DNA of 64,000 bases from Pedobacter sp. Leaf170 (GTDB lineage Bacteria; Bacteroidota; Bacteroidia; Sphingobacteriales; Sphingobacteriaceae): the NCBI RefSeq assembly GCF_920984665.1, contig NZ_CAKLBP010000001.1, positions 772,858 to 836,857 on the forward strand, in the 5' to 3' direction. The notes under the pieces are model-generated. The model did not search any database and was not told the DNA's origin. It was given only the letters and a program-made list of their open reading frames with translations. The stretch's first letter is position 1, and every line of letters begins with the position of its first letter. A program made the translations under genes and the position numbers. Of this stretch, positions 18,874-31,079 are shown piece after piece.

Positions 18874-19352
18874 TAGCTAAAAACACCGTATTCTATCCTG
18901 CCAAGGATGTTTAAAACCATCGTAAAACCAATCCGGGTATCTAGTAAATCGAAGGGGGTTTCGCCTCCTAAAGCAACATTTGGAGCCTTTACCCAGTTGT
19001 TAAATGCTTTTTCGCTACCCAAAACTTCAATGCCACGTTCATATAATAAGGCAAGTTCAATTGCTCTATCGGCATACTCTGTTTTAACTAAAGTTGTGGG
19101 GGTATACCTTTGCAAGGTACGCTCTGAGATGTGCAATATGGCCGCGATTTCTTCTATGGTTAAAGAAATCTGCTTTGCTAAAGCCAATAACGACTTTTTA
19201 GATATGCCTTTTCTTGCAAGCTGTAGCAAATCAAAATCAGATGGGTTTGCGTATTGGCTTCCCATCATGGCGACCATTGGCGTGTAGTTTTGATTACCAT
19301 ACGCTATAGCTGGCTCTTCGGCTTTAGAAACATCTTCCGATTTCCTTTTCAT
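18873..19352 (-). CDS. Xre/MbcA/ParS antitoxin (DUF2384)
   Basis: Neutralises the RES toxin and should repress the operon. An N-terminal Xre-like helix-turn-helix spans about 40-90 (ISKKSLLALAKQISLTIEEI then ISERTLQRY), and a C-terminal DUF2384 toxin-binding domain spans about 100-159 (VLGSEKAFNNWV, then NVALGGETPFDLLDT). I chose ATG 19352 (159 residues). The longer frame from TTG 19361 would start inside the operator palindrome and is less likely. Confidence 0.9.
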   Translation of the reverse strand: MKRKSEDVSKAEEPAIAYGNQNYTPMVAMMGSQYANPSDFDLLQLARKGISKKSLLALAKQISLTIEEIAAILHISERTLQRYTPTTLVKTEYADRAIELALLYERGIEVLGSEKAFNNWVKAPNVALGGETPFDLLDTRIGFTMVLNILGRIEYGVFS

Positions 19353-19353
19353 A

Positions 19354-19390
19354 TCAGACAATTATACACAATAATACACATTTTGTCTGA
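19354..19390 (-). promoter_or_regulatory. Operator/promoter of the Xre-RES operon
   Basis: The outer inverted repeat TCAGACAA...TTGTCTGA encloses two direct copies of TGTGTAT[TA]AT (minus strand). These overlap two near-consensus -7 elements, TATTATTG and TATAATTG (one mismatch each to TAnnTTTG). The layout fits autorepression by an antitoxin dimer pair sitting on the promoter. Confidence 0.65.
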
Positions 19391-19413
19391 AACAAAAAAA
19401 TATCAAAAAAAAA

Positions 19414-19435
19414 TCCCAATCGATTTGGATTGGGA
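19414..19435 (-). terminator. tyrS terminator
   Basis: Arms TCCCAATC and GATTGGGA with a 6-nt loop. On the minus strand they are followed by nine T residues, 24 bp after the tyrS stop. Confidence 0.85.
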
Positions 19436-19458
19436 CTTAAGATTATAGAAGAATATAT

Positions 19459-20745
19459 CTATTCTGCAATCAAAAGGAAATAGTTTTTCTTACCTTTCTG
19501 AACAACTATAAACTTATTATTTATCAGATTTTCTGCGTTCAATACTTGATTCGCATCAGTCAGTTTTTCTTTATTTACAGAAACGCCTCCACCTTGTATT
19601 AATTTTTTTGCTTCACCTTTAGAAGGAAAAACAGCTGTTTTTTCTGCTAACAACGTTGCAGCATCAATTCCTGCTTCTAATTCAGGTTTAGATAGTTTAA
19701 ACTGAGGAATACCTTCAAACATTTCTAAAACCTGATTTTCGGATAAGCTTTTCAAAAATTCTAAAGAGCCATTTCCAAACAAAAATTCTGAAGTTTTGAT
19801 AGCCGTTTCAAGTGCTTCTGCAGAGTGTGTTTTCACTGTAATATCTTCTGCCAATGCTTTCTGTAAAACCCTTAAATGCGGTGCTGCATCATGCTCTTTT
19901 TCAAGCGCTTCAATCTCTTCTTTATTTTTTAAGGTAAAAATTCTAATCCATTTTTTCACGTCATCATCTGATGCGTTTAACCAGAACTGGTAAAATTTAT
20001 ATGGCGAAGTTTTCTCAGCATCAAGCCAGATAGCGCCACTTTCTGTTTTACCAAATTTGGTACCATCAGCTTTTTTAATCAGCTGTGTAGTAATTGCATA
20101 AGCGGTTCCGCTATCTTTTCTTCTAATTAATTCTGTTCCGGTAACAATATTACCCCATTGGTCTGAACCGCCCATTTGAACAATACAATTATGGTTTTTC
20201 CATAAATAGTAAAAATCAAATCCCTGCACCAATTGGTAGCAAAACTCCGTAAACGACATGCCCGTATCGCCTTCTAAACGTTTTTTCACGCTATCTTTCG
20301 CCATCATATAATTAACAGTAATGTGCTTGCCAACATCGCGGATAAAGTCTAAAAAATTCATGTTTTTAAACCAATCTGCGTTATTAACCATTACAGCACC
20401 ATTACCTGCATCTTCAAATTTTAAAAATTTAGAAAGCTGGCGTTTCATACCCGCTAAATTGTGCTCTACCATTTCAGGTGTTTGCAAATTACGCTCATCA
20501 GATTTTCCGGAAGGATCGCCAACCATGCCTGTAGCACCACCAACCAAAGCAAAAGGTTTATGACCTGCATTTTGAAAATGAATCAATGTCATAATTTGGG
20601 TTAGGTGACCAACATGCAAAGAATCAGCAGTTGGGTCGAAACCAATATAACCAGAAGTCATGCCCTCATTTAACTTTTCTTCAGTATTAGGCATAATATC
20701 GTGCAACATGCCTCTCCAACGTAACTCTTCTACAAAATTTGTCAT
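19459..20745 (-). CDS. tyrS: Tyrosyl-tRNA synthetase
   Basis: Charges tRNA-Tyr with tyrosine in the cytosol. The 428-residue, class I bacterial TyrRS has the HIGH motif as HVGH (in [10 protein letters not shown]), the KMSKS loop as KFGKT, the tyrosine-pocket helix [12 protein letters not shown] and a C-terminal S4 RNA-binding domain (about 365-425). ATG 20745 follows a perfect -7 element at 20764-20771. It is a single-gene unit with its own terminator. Confidence 0.97.
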   Translation of the reverse strand: MTNFVEELRWRGMLHDIMPNTEEKLNEGMTSGYIGFDPTADSLHVGHLTQIMTLIHFQNAGHKPFALVGGATGMVGDPSGKSDERNLQTPEMVEHNLAGMKRQLSKFLKFEDAGNGAVMVNNADWFKNMNFLDFIRDVGKHITVNYMMAKDSVKKRLEGDTGMSFTEFCYQLVQGFDFYYLWKNHNCIVQMGGSDQWGNIVTGTELIRRKDSGTAYAITTQLIKKADGTKFGKTESGAIWLDAEKTSPYKFYQFWLNASDDDVKKWIRIFTLKNKEEIEALEKEHDAAPHLRVLQKALAEDITVKTHSAEALETAIKTSEFLFGNGSLEFLKSLSENQVLEMFEGIPQFKLSKPELEAGIDAATLLAEKTAVFPSKGEAKKLIQGGGVSVNKEKLTDANQVLNAENLINNKFIVVQKGKKNYFLLIAE

Positions 20746-20763
20746 GGTATAAAATTAATTGCG

Positions 20764-20771
20764 CAAAGATA
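20764..20771 (-). promoter_or_regulatory. tyrS -7 promoter element
   Basis: On the minus strand TATCTTTG is a perfect TAnnTTTG match. It lies 18 bp upstream of the tyrS ATG, giving a leader of roughly 10 nt. No room is left for a T-box-like leader. Confidence 0.65.
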
Positions 20772-20895
20772 GTTTTTTGATGCTAAAGCAGAAACCAAAT
20801 GAAAAGCTAAAATCTTTTTATAAATGAATTGTTATCTTGCTGTTAATAAAAATTGCAATTTCAAAACAGGTAATTTTAAAAGCTATATTTACGAA

Positions 20896-21570
20896 ATGAA
20901 CTTCCTTTCACATTTTTATTTCGACAGAAACACAACTGATGCAAATATTGTAATGGGAACTGTTTTGCCAGATTTAATTAAAAATGCAGCAAAGGATGCA
21001 AATTTATATCCTCAAAAAAATGAGTTTTTATTTATCGGAAACCCCGATGAAGAAAATTTATTAGCAGGGTGGAAACGCCATTTGGCAGTAGATTTACACT
21101 TTCATTCTTCTCCATTTTTCTTTGCAAAAACAGCAGAATTAAAACAACTCCTAATTCCTATTTTAGAAAACGCTGTTATTAGACCATCATTTTTAGCACA
21201 CATCGGCTTAGAATTACTTTTAGATCATCTTTTGATTGAGCATAATCTAATTCAGGTGCACCATTTTTATGATAAATTAATTGCTGTTAAAAAGGAATAT
21301 TTAAGTGATTTTCTTGATCATTGCGGCTTGAAAAATCCTGATATTTTCTTTAAATTTCTGGAGCAGTTTATCAGTAGTAAATATTTATTAAGCTATCAAA
21401 AGCTCGATAACATCAGCTATGCCCTAAACAGAATTTGTATGCGGTTATGGCCTGAAACCTTAAACGAACATCAGCTCAATCAGCTTACGCTTCAACTGAG
21501 TTTATTTAAAGAAAAACTGGAAAAGGATTTTATGGATATTTTTGAAGAAATAGAATCAAAACTCGCCTAA
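20896..21570 (+). CDS. Acyl-carrier-protein phosphodiesterase-like protein (AcpH/DUF479-like)
   Basis: A 224-residue protein with the general pattern of the AcpH/DUF479 family: N-terminal MNFLSHFYF, a G-x-x-LPD segment, GWKRHLAVDLHFHSS (the family's G..H...D pattern) and an LLLDHLLIEH helix with Asp-His that may bind metal. AcpH removes the phosphopantetheine arm from acyl carrier protein. The match is moderate, so the activity is tentative. I place the start at ATG 20896, which aligns with the family N-terminus. The frame is open to ATG 20824, but those 24 extra residues are not family-like and TATATTTA at 20884 would serve as promoter. Confidence 0.55.
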   Translation: MNFLSHFYFDRNTTDANIVMGTVLPDLIKNAAKDANLYPQKNEFLFIGNPDEENLLAGWKRHLAVDLHFHSSPFFFAKTAELKQLLIPILENAVIRPSFLAHIGLELLLDHLLIEHNLIQVHHFYDKLIAVKKEYLSDFLDHCGLKNPDIFFKFLEQFISSKYLLSYQKLDNISYALNRICMRLWPETLNEHQLNQLTLQLSLFKEKLEKDFMDIFEEIESKLA

Positions 21571-23634
<2,064 letters not shown>

Positions 23635-23748
23635 GTGCTTAAGGTAAAATATTAATTATTATGAGACACATCCTAAACGGGGATTTATAATCAAAAGGAA
23701 CACATAGGTAAAAAATTGCCTATGTTAAACAAAAACAATATATCAATA

Positions 23749-24636
23749 ATGAACAAATTTCAGGGTACTGGTGTAGCCTTAGTTACACCTTTTAACACAG
23801 ATGGACAAGTTGATTATAAAGGTTTAGAAAACCTGATTAATCATTTGGTGGACGGCGGGGTAGATTACCTCGTTTCTTTAGGCACAACCGGCGAAACTGC
23901 CACAATGACTAAGGAAGAGAAGAAGAAGGTGTGGGCTTTTACCGCTGAAATTAACAACAACAGGCTGCCTTTAGTTGCCGGAATTGGTGGCAACAATACG
24001 CTTTCAGTTGCTGAAGACTTTAAAGCCTTTGATACAACAGGTTATTCTGCAATTTTATCTGTTAGCCCCTACTACAATAAGCCAACACAAGAAGGAATCT
24101 ATCAGCATTATAAATATTTAGCTGAAATATCTCCCCTGGATTTAATTCTTTACAACGTTCCCGGGCGTACCATGAGCAACATGAGTCCGGAAACGACTTG
24201 CAGACTGGCGCACGATTTTAAAAACATCATTGCAACCAAAGAAGCATCAGGAAGTTTCGATCAGTTTAACCAGATAATGCGAGACAAGCCGGAAGATTTC
24301 TTATTGATTTCTGGTGACGACCCTATCACTTTACCTATGATTGCTTTAGGTGCAAGTGGTGTTATTTCGGTAATTGCAAATGCGATTCCAAAACCTTTTA
24401 CCGATATGGTTAATTTATGTTTACAAGGCGATTTCCGAACGGCTAACCCTTCACATTTAAGTTTGGTTGAATTTACGCGTTTGGCTTTTGCAGAAGGAAA
24501 TCCGGCAGGAATTAAAGCGGCTTTAAAACATTTAAATGTTTGTGGAGATACAGTAAGATTGCCATTGGTAAAGGCTTCGGCAAGTTTAGAACAGCAAATC
24601 ATTGCAGAACTTGAGAAGATAAATCAACCCGCATAA
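23749..24636 (+). CDS. dapA: 4-hydroxy-tetrahydrodipicolinate synthase
   Basis: Condenses pyruvate and aspartate semialdehyde, the first step of the diaminopimelate/lysine branch, and so supplies the meso-DAP used by MurE in the wall cluster of this window. It is a TIM-barrel aldolase with Schiff-base Lys164 in ATKEASG, Tyr135 in YNVPGRT and the SLGTTGET loop. I chose ATG 23749 (295 residues), which matches the family N-terminus MNKFQGTGVALVTPF. The frame extends to TTG 23716 and ATG 23722, but both lie in or next to a small stem-loop (23702-23725) and are less likely. Confidence 0.95.
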   Translation: MNKFQGTGVALVTPFNTDGQVDYKGLENLINHLVDGGVDYLVSLGTTGETATMTKEEKKKVWAFTAEINNNRLPLVAGIGGNNTLSVAEDFKAFDTTGYSAILSVSPYYNKPTQEGIYQHYKYLAEISPLDLILYNVPGRTMSNMSPETTCRLAHDFKNIIATKEASGSFDQFNQIMRDKPEDFLLISGDDPITLPMIALGASGVISVIANAIPKPFTDMVNLCLQGDFRTANPSHLSLVEFTRLAFAEGNPAGIKAALKHLNVCGDTVRLPLVKASASLEQQIIAELEKINQPA

Positions 24637-24655
24637 TCAAATTTTAATTATATAG

Positions 24656-24689
24656 AAAAGGCTTCCAGATTGAGTTTGGAAGCCTTTTT
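24656..24689. terminator. Bidirectional terminator between dapA and the esterase gene
   Basis: Arms AAAAGGCTTCC and GGAAGCCTTTT with an 11-nt loop, A-run on the left and T-run on the right. It serves both convergent genes. Confidence 0.9.
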
Positions 24690-24701
24690 CATTTAATAAG
24701 A

Positions 24702-25913
<1,212 letters not shown>

Positions 25914-26023
25914 TCAATAATGTAGAGATAAGTAAATCACCACAACAATTAATAAAATACATGGCAATAACCAGATTTATAAACCTGATAGACTTACTGA
26001 TTAAAAATTCCATTACAAAAGAA

Positions 26024-26050
26024 AAGGCCTCCTGATGTTCAAGAGGCCTT
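26024..26050 (-). terminator. Terminator of the Hc1-like gene
   Basis: Arms AAGGCCTC and GAGGCCTT with an 11-nt loop. On the minus strand they are followed by TTTTCTTTT, 23 bp after the stop. Confidence 0.85.
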
Positions 26051-26072
26051 CAATGTATAATATTTTAATCGC

Positions 26073-26249
26073 CTAAGCTTTGTTTTTAGTATCCTGTACT
26101 TCTAAACGAATAGCCTGCGCTAAGTTTTTCAAATCTTGCATGCCTTTACGTACACGCGTTCCAGCTGCACTGTTACCTTTGTTATAGAATTTGTCTGCGT
26201 CAGCTTCCAAAGCTGCAACTAAACTTTTTACTTCTTCAAATTTTTTCAT
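26073..26249 (-). CDS. Histone H1-like (Hc1 family) nucleoid protein
   Basis: A 58-residue protein (begins MKKFEEVKSLVAALEADADK, ends QDTKNKA). A helical N-terminal half is followed by a basic region with GTRVRKGMQDLK. This matches the short Hc1-like proteins found throughout Bacteroidota, which are thought to bind and compact DNA. It lacks the long Lys/Ala-rich tail of chlamydial Hc1. It is a monocistronic gene with its own terminator, and a perfect DnaA-box sequence lies about 120 bp upstream. Confidence 0.85.
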   Translation of the reverse strand: MKKFEEVKSLVAALEADADKFYNKGNSAAGTRVRKGMQDLKNLAQAIRLEVQDTKNKA

Positions 26250-26369
26250 GTTTAAATGCTCCTGTAATTTTAGGTTTTTAGTTTTAATTTAATTCGTGTA
26301 TCTAATTTAATGTGTTTAATTAAATAAAAAAACTTTTAACATGATAAAAAAACCACTTTAAACTGCTTT

Positions 26370-26378
26370 TTATCCACA
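26370..26378. promoter_or_regulatory. DnaA-box-like sequence upstream of the Hc1-like gene
   Basis: TTATCCACA, identical to the consensus DnaA box, in the intergenic region between the Hc1-like gene and the terminator at 26465. A single 9-mer can occur by chance in 64 kb of AT-rich DNA. Confidence 0.25.
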
Positions 26379-26464
26379 TTTATCGTGTTTATAAACAATT
26401 AAATCACAAAAAAATAATCCAATTAGTTAATTTTCAGATTATTATAAAAAATTTAAAGCAAAAA

Positions 26465-26492
26465 ATGCCCTTTAAACTGAATTAAAGGGCAT
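26465..26492 (-). terminator. Terminator of the alpha-oxoamine synthase gene
   Basis: Arms ATGCCCTTTAA and TTAAAGGGCAT with a 6-nt loop. On the minus strand they are followed by TTTTTT, 20 bp after the stop codon. Confidence 0.9.
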
Positions 26493-26511
26493 GTATTTTA
26501 TCTATAAAATG

Positions 26512-27753
26512 CTATACTATGGCAAATTGATTTTCTTTGTAATAGCCATTTTCTAATTTCTCACCAACTTCGCTAAAAGCATCTAATGTACGTTGTACAT
26601 CTTCAAGTGTATGCACTGCAGTAGGAATTAATCGCAATTCAATCATTCCTTTCGGGATAACCGGATAAACTACAATTGAACAGAAAATGCTGTAATTCTG
26701 ACGTAAATCAAAAGTAATTGCTGTAGCATCGCTCAGCTCACCCTTTAAAAACACAGGCGTTACAACAGAATCAGTAACCCCTAAATCGAAACCACGCTCA
26801 CGAAGACCTTTTTGCAAAGTCATTGCAATTTCCCAAAGCTTATCTTTTAATTCAGGCTTGCTTTTTAACAATTCCAGGCGTTTTAATAAGCCAATTACCA
26901 TTGGCATTGGTAAAGCTTTAGCAAATGTTTGAGAACGCATGTTGTACCTCAAGAAATTGGTAATTTCTTCTGTTGATGCCACAAAAGCACCAATACCAGC
27001 CATTGATTTAGCAAAAGTACCGAAGTAAACATCAATTCCTTCAATACAATCCTGAGCTTCGTGTGTTCCGGCACCGGTTTTACCCATTGTACCAAAGCCA
27101 TGCGCATCATCTACAAGGATTCTGAAATCGAAATCCTTTTTCAATTCGACAAGCTCTTTTAATTTACCTTGTGCACCACTCATTCCAAAAACACCTTCGG
27201 TAATTAATAAAATACCACCGCCTGATTCTTTTGTTAATTTAGTTGCACGTTCTAATTGCTTTTTTGCACTATCGATATCATTGTGTTTATACACAAATCT
27301 TTTACCCATGTGCAAACGTAAACCATCGATAATACAAGCGTGAGATTCTGCATCATAAACAATAACATCATTTCTATCAACCAAAGTATCGATGATAGAA
27401 ACCATTCCCTGATAACCATAGTTTAACAAAAAGGCATCGGGTTTACCCACAAAGGCAGCAAGTTCTTGCTCCAATTGCTCATGATATTTCGAGTTACCAC
27501 TCATCATACGAGCACCCATCGGATAAGCCATCCCAAATTGTGCTGCTGCTTCTTCATCTGCCTTTCTTACCTCTGGATGATTAGCTAAACCTAAGTAGTT
27601 GTTTAAACTCCAAACCAAATGCTCTTTACCTTTAAACTGCATGTGTGGTGCAATTTCTCCTTCCAATTTAGGGAAAGAAAAATACCCATGAGACCATTTT
27701 TGGTGTTGACCAAGCGGGCCCATGTGCTTTGCTATTTTCTCAAATATATCCAA
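26512..27753 (-). CDS. Alpha-oxoamine synthase family PLP enzyme (SPT/KBL/BioF-like)
   Basis: A 413-residue fold-type I PLP enzyme that joins an amino acid with an acyl-CoA. Family signatures are LNNYLGLANHPEV near the N-terminus, ESHACIIDGLRL, VDDAHGFGTMGKTGAG (PLP-binding Asp-x-x-His) and the Schiff-base Lys in TFAKSMAGIGAFVAS. Members include serine palmitoyltransferase, 2-amino-3-ketobutyrate ligase and BioF. Sphingolipid-making Sphingobacteriaceae need a serine palmitoyltransferase, but from memory this sequence is clearly different from the characterised Sphingobacterium enzyme (for example its N-terminus and MPMGARMMSG region), so I leave substrate open. It is monocistronic, downstream of ftsZ. 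Confidence 0.8.
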   Translation of the reverse strand: MDIFEKIAKHMGPLGQHQKWSHGYFSFPKLEGEIAPHMQFKGKEHLVWSLNNYLGLANHPEVRKADEEAAAQFGMAYPMGARMMSGNSKYHEQLEQELAAFVGKPDAFLLNYGYQGMVSIIDTLVDRNDVIVYDAESHACIIDGLRLHMGKRFVYKHNDIDSAKKQLERATKLTKESGGGILLITEGVFGMSGAQGKLKELVELKKDFDFRILVDDAHGFGTMGKTGAGTHEAQDCIEGIDVYFGTFAKSMAGIGAFVASTEEITNFLRYNMRSQTFAKALPMPMVIGLLKRLELLKSKPELKDKLWEIAMTLQKGLRERGFDLGVTDSVVTPVFLKGELSDATAITFDLRQNYSIFCSIVVYPVIPKGMIELRLIPTAVHTLEDVQRTLDAFSEVGEKLENGYYKENQFAIV

Positions 27754-27787
27754 TGTATTATGTGTTATTATTTGTATTAAAATTTTG

Positions 27788-27795
27788 CGAATTTA
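27788..27795 (-). promoter_or_regulatory. Probable -7 element of the alpha-oxoamine synthase gene
   Basis: Minus-strand TAAATTCG has one mismatch to TAnnTTTG, with the same T-to-C change as the pfkA element. It lies about 35 bp upstream of the ATG at 27753. Confidence 0.4.
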
Positions 27796-27875
27796 CGGTT
27801 TATTCGGCTTAAAATCAACTCAATTCATCGCTAAGATGTCAATTATAAAAATTTAACATTTTAACCTTACGCCAA

Positions 27876-27900
27876 AAAGGCCCCGATACATCGGAGCCTT
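27876..27900 (-). terminator. Terminator after ftsZ (end of the dcw cluster)
   Basis: AAAGGCcCCGAT and ATCGGaGCCTT arms with one mismatched pair and a 2-nt loop, 20 bp after the ftsZ stop. On the minus strand the flank is TTTTTGGC. Confidence 0.75.
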
Positions 27901-27920
27901 AAATTTATGCTTTGATTAAA

Positions 27921-29546
27921 TTAATCAACATTATCATGAAGAAACGAGTTATTAGGTCTAATCTCCGTTCCCCCATCCTGGTCGTTACTTAATGTAAAGC
28001 GACTAACCTGAGACTCAGAAGAATGTTGAACCTGCTGTAACTGCATTTGCTTGCGTTTGTAAGCTGGCTCGTTTTCCAGTTCTTGCAATCCATTAGTTGT
28101 ACGCAGTTTCATACTCAAATCTTTTAAGCGCATAATGCGCTCTTTTGATTTTTTCAACTGCTCTTCTACTGATTCATCATTTTTATTATCATCTAAACCA
28201 ACTACCGGTAATTCAGGTTCCGGCTCTGGCATTCTCGGTGCCTCTACAACAGGGGTTTCAAAAACGTATTCTGTTTCTGCAAGTTTTATTTCAAACTCAA
28301 AACCTTGTTCTGTAGGCGCTTCTGCTTGTGGCTCTTCCTCAATTAATGTATGGCGAACAATTTCATTTTCTGGTTCCTGATATTTTGGTGCTTCTGCCTT
28401 GTTAAACATGCCGCCAAATAAATCAACTTGTGGTGCCTCTTCTTTCAATTTCATTACAGGCTCGGCTACTGGCGCAGCTTTAGGCTGAATAAATGAATTA
28501 ACAGGCTCAACAGGACGAACCAAAGGCGCTTCTTCAGGTGTTAATAAAGAGATTTTCTTTTTGTTTTTCTCTTCATGTACACGCTCATCAGAAGTTTGGA
28601 AACCTGTTGCAATAATGGTAACCGATAATTTATCTTCTAAAGTTTCATCTGTACAATTACCCCAGATTAAATCTGCAGATAAACCTGCTTTTTCCTGTAT
28701 GTAATCGGTAATGATAGATACCTCATCCATGGTAACTTCACGAGCACCAGAGCTGATGTTCAATAAAATATAACGGGCACCTTCAATTTCATTATCCTTT
28801 AAAAGTGGAGATGCTAAAGCACCTTCTACAGCTTGTAAAGCTCTGTCCTCACCTGCAGATGCATGGCTACCCATGATGGCTACACCGCTTTCTTTCATTA
28901 CGGTACGCACATCTTTAAAATCCACGTTGATATATCCCGGAACAGTGATAATTTCAGCAATGCCTTTCGCAGCAGTTGTTAAAATATCATCAGCCTGACC
29001 GAAAGCTGAACCTAAAGTAAGGTTTCCAAAAATCTCGCGTAATCTATCGTTAGAAATGACCAGGTAAGAATCGACATATTTTTTTAGCTCTTCCAAACCT
29101 TCATCAGCTTGCAATCTTCTGCGTTTTCCTTCAAAAGAGAAAGGTGTGGTAATAATTGCAACTGTTAATATATCAAGTTCTTTTGCAGCTTTCGCAATGA
29201 TTGGGCTTGCTCCTGTACCAGTACCACCACCCATTCCGGCAGTAATAAATAGCATTTTAGTTGTACTACCAAGCATAGCTTTAATATCATCGATATTCTC
29301 AATCGCTGAGTTTTTACCAACTTCAGGAATTGATCCTGCACCCATCCCTTCGGTTAAGCTAGCACCCAATTGAACCTTATTAGGTATAGGACTAGACTCC
29401 AAAGCCTGAGCATCGGTATTACAAATAATAAAGTCTACACCCGTTATTCCTGACAGGTACATATGGTTTACTGCGTTGCCGCCACCGCCTCCAACACCAA
29501 TTACTTTGATGATTGATGACTTATCTTTTAACATTTCGAACTGCAT
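27921..29546 (-). CDS. ftsZ: Cell division protein FtsZ
   Basis: Tubulin-like GTPase that forms the cytokinetic ring at mid-cell. The N-terminal GTPase domain covers about 1-320 with the tubulin signature GGGTGTGASP and VIGVGGGGGNAVNHM. The protein is 541 residues, much longer than the roughly 385 of E. coli FtsZ, because of a linker of about 190 residues rich in Glu, Pro and Val (about 330-520). The C-terminal peptide reads NSFLHDNVD, the Bacteroidota-type tail expected to bind FtsA. It is the last gene of the minus-strand division cluster, separated from ftsA by 129 bp containing a nested inverted repeat. Confidence 0.97.
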   Translation of the reverse strand: MQFEMLKDKSSIIKVIGVGGGGGNAVNHMYLSGITGVDFIICNTDAQALESSPIPNKVQLGASLTEGMGAGSIPEVGKNSAIENIDDIKAMLGSTTKMLFITAGMGGGTGTGASPIIAKAAKELDILTVAIITTPFSFEGKRRRLQADEGLEELKKYVDSYLVISNDRLREIFGNLTLGSAFGQADDILTTAAKGIAEIITVPGYINVDFKDVRTVMKESGVAIMGSHASAGEDRALQAVEGALASPLLKDNEIEGARYILLNISSGAREVTMDEVSIITDYIQEKAGLSADLIWGNCTDETLEDKLSVTIIATGFQTSDERVHEEKNKKKISLLTPEEAPLVRPVEPVNSFIQPKAAPVAEPVMKLKEEAPQVDLFGGMFNKAEAPKYQEPENEIVRHTLIEEEPQAEAPTEQGFEFEIKLAETEYVFETPVVEAPRMPEPEPELPVVGLDDNKNDESVEEQLKKSKERIMRLKDLSMKLRTTNGLQELENEPAYKRKQMQLQQVQHSSESQVSRFTLSNDQDGGTEIRPNNSFLHDNVD

Positions 29547-29611
29547 ATTCTTATGAATCAGTTGTTTAAAATTTTTTAAATTCTGTTCATTACTCCATGT
29601 AATATTAACAC

Positions 29612-29673
29612 TTTTTCAACAGACGTTTTCCACAAGTGTGCATAATGTGGAAAACTCTTTGCATGTTGAAAAA
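29612..29673. repeat. Nested inverted repeat between ftsA and ftsZ
   Basis: Outer arms TTTTTCAACA (29612-29621) and TGTTGAAAAA (29664-29673) enclose inner arms GTTTTCCACA (29625-29634) and TGTGGAAAAC (29646-29655). The RNA could form a long interrupted hairpin. The inner arms also each contain TTTTCCACA, one mismatch from the DnaA box. It begins 2 bp after the ftsA stop, so it may be an attenuator, a processing site or a DnaA-type site controlling ftsZ separately. Confidence 0.75.
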
Positions 29674-29675
29674 AA

Positions 29676-31034
29676 TTAACCTTTCAAGTAATCTTCATCA
29701 CTTACATCCATATCATCCTGGATGAAAATTCTAGCTTTACCTAGCAGTTTATCGAACAAACCTGGTCCGCTTTTGGCTTTTTCTTTAATTGGTTTCGATT
29801 TATCAACGATAACCGTACCTTTTCTAATTTCTATTTCCTGCTCTTCGGCTCTTTGAATACCCTTGATTAATAAACCCACACTGGTTGCATACATCGGGCT
29901 TTTTAAATCGTCATAAATGGTTTTTGGCATATCCTCATATTTAGATAAATGCTCATTTGGGTAACCAATACGGCAATCTAAACCTGTTACATACTCAACC
30001 GCCTGAGATAAATGTTTAAGTAAAGCACCACCACCGGTTATTACAATACCACCAATCAATTTTTTCTCGTATCCTGAAGATTTGATTTCGTAATAAACAT
30101 GCTCAATAATTTCTTCCATTCTAGCCTGGATAACATAAGCCAAGTTTTTTACAGAAATTTCTTTAGGCTCTCTACCTCTTAATCCGGGAACACAAATAAT
30201 TTCATTTTCCTTATTCTCTTCGGCCAAAGCAGAACCGAAACGTGTTTTTAACAATTCGGCCTGGTTACGCATAACGGAACAACCCTCTCTGATATCTTCG
30301 GTAACGCTGTTTCCACCGAAAGGAATAACTGCTGTATGACGGATGATACCTTCGTGAAAAATTGCGATATCTGTTGTACCACCACCAATATCAACAAGTG
30401 CAATACCCGCTTCTTTTTCTTCATCGCTCAACACCGATTCTGAAGAAGCTAAAGGCTCAAGAATTAAATCCTGAGTTTGCAAACCTGCATTATTAACACA
30501 TTTAATAATGTTTTTTACCGCCGTTACCTGACCAGAAATGATGTGGAAGTTAGCTTCAAGGCGCACTCCAGCCATCCCGATAGGATCTTTAATTCCCGGC
30601 TCATTATCAATAGTAAATTCTTGTGGCAAAACATGAATAATTTCTTCGCCCGGAGGCATAACCAGTTTAAACATATCATCAATTAACTTATCGATATCTT
30701 TTTTACCGATTTCGTTATTTAATTCCCTTCTGGTTAAAATACCACGGTGCTGCAAACTTTTAATGTGCTGCCCCGCAATACCAACGTTAACAACCTGAAT
30801 TTCTACATTCGATTGCCCGCTGGCGATTTCAACTGCCTGCATAATACCTTGCACGGTTTTCTGAATATTAGAAACCACACCCCTCGTTACACCTGCCGAT
30901 TCGGCTTTGCCGATTCCTAATACTTCAATTTTACCATGCTGTGTTCTGCGGCCTACAATAACACAAATTTTTGTAGTGCCGATATCCAGGCCTACTACAA
31001 TTGGAGACTGACTAGTATGTTTTGCCTTGTCCAT
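29676..31034 (-). CDS. ftsA: Cell division protein FtsA
   Basis: Actin-like ATPase that tethers FtsZ to the membrane and recruits later division proteins. The 452-residue protein has VVGLDIGTTKICVIVG (phosphate 1), VDIGGGTTDIAIF (phosphate 2) and VITGGGALLKHL (adenosine). The C-terminus ends with the amphipathic segment LFDKLLGKARIFIQDDM followed by an acidic tail, consistent with membrane targeting. It lies 45 bp downstream of ftsQ and upstream of ftsZ, the conserved ftsQ-ftsA-ftsZ order. Confidence 0.96.
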   Translation of the reverse strand: MDKAKHTSQSPIVVGLDIGTTKICVIVGRRTQHGKIEVLGIGKAESAGVTRGVVSNIQKTVQGIMQAVEIASGQSNVEIQVVNVGIAGQHIKSLQHRGILTRRELNNEIGKKDIDKLIDDMFKLVMPPGEEIIHVLPQEFTIDNEPGIKDPIGMAGVRLEANFHIISGQVTAVKNIIKCVNNAGLQTQDLILEPLASSESVLSDEEKEAGIALVDIGGGTTDIAIFHEGIIRHTAVIPFGGNSVTEDIREGCSVMRNQAELLKTRFGSALAEENKENEIICVPGLRGREPKEISVKNLAYVIQARMEEIIEHVYYEIKSSGYEKKLIGGIVITGGGALLKHLSQAVEYVTGLDCRIGYPNEHLSKYEDMPKTIYDDLKSPMYATSVGLLIKGIQRAEEQEIEIRKGTVIVDKSKPIKEKAKSGPGLFDKLLGKARIFIQDDMDVSDEDYLKG

Positions 31035-31079
31035 ATTCGTTAATTTTGTTGAGTTTTATATAATGTTTTTCTAAGGGAT

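Noticed and set aside
26370..26378. Replication origin near ftsZ
   Set aside because: A single perfect DnaA box with no cluster of boxes, no dnaA or dnaN gene and no clear unwinding region.
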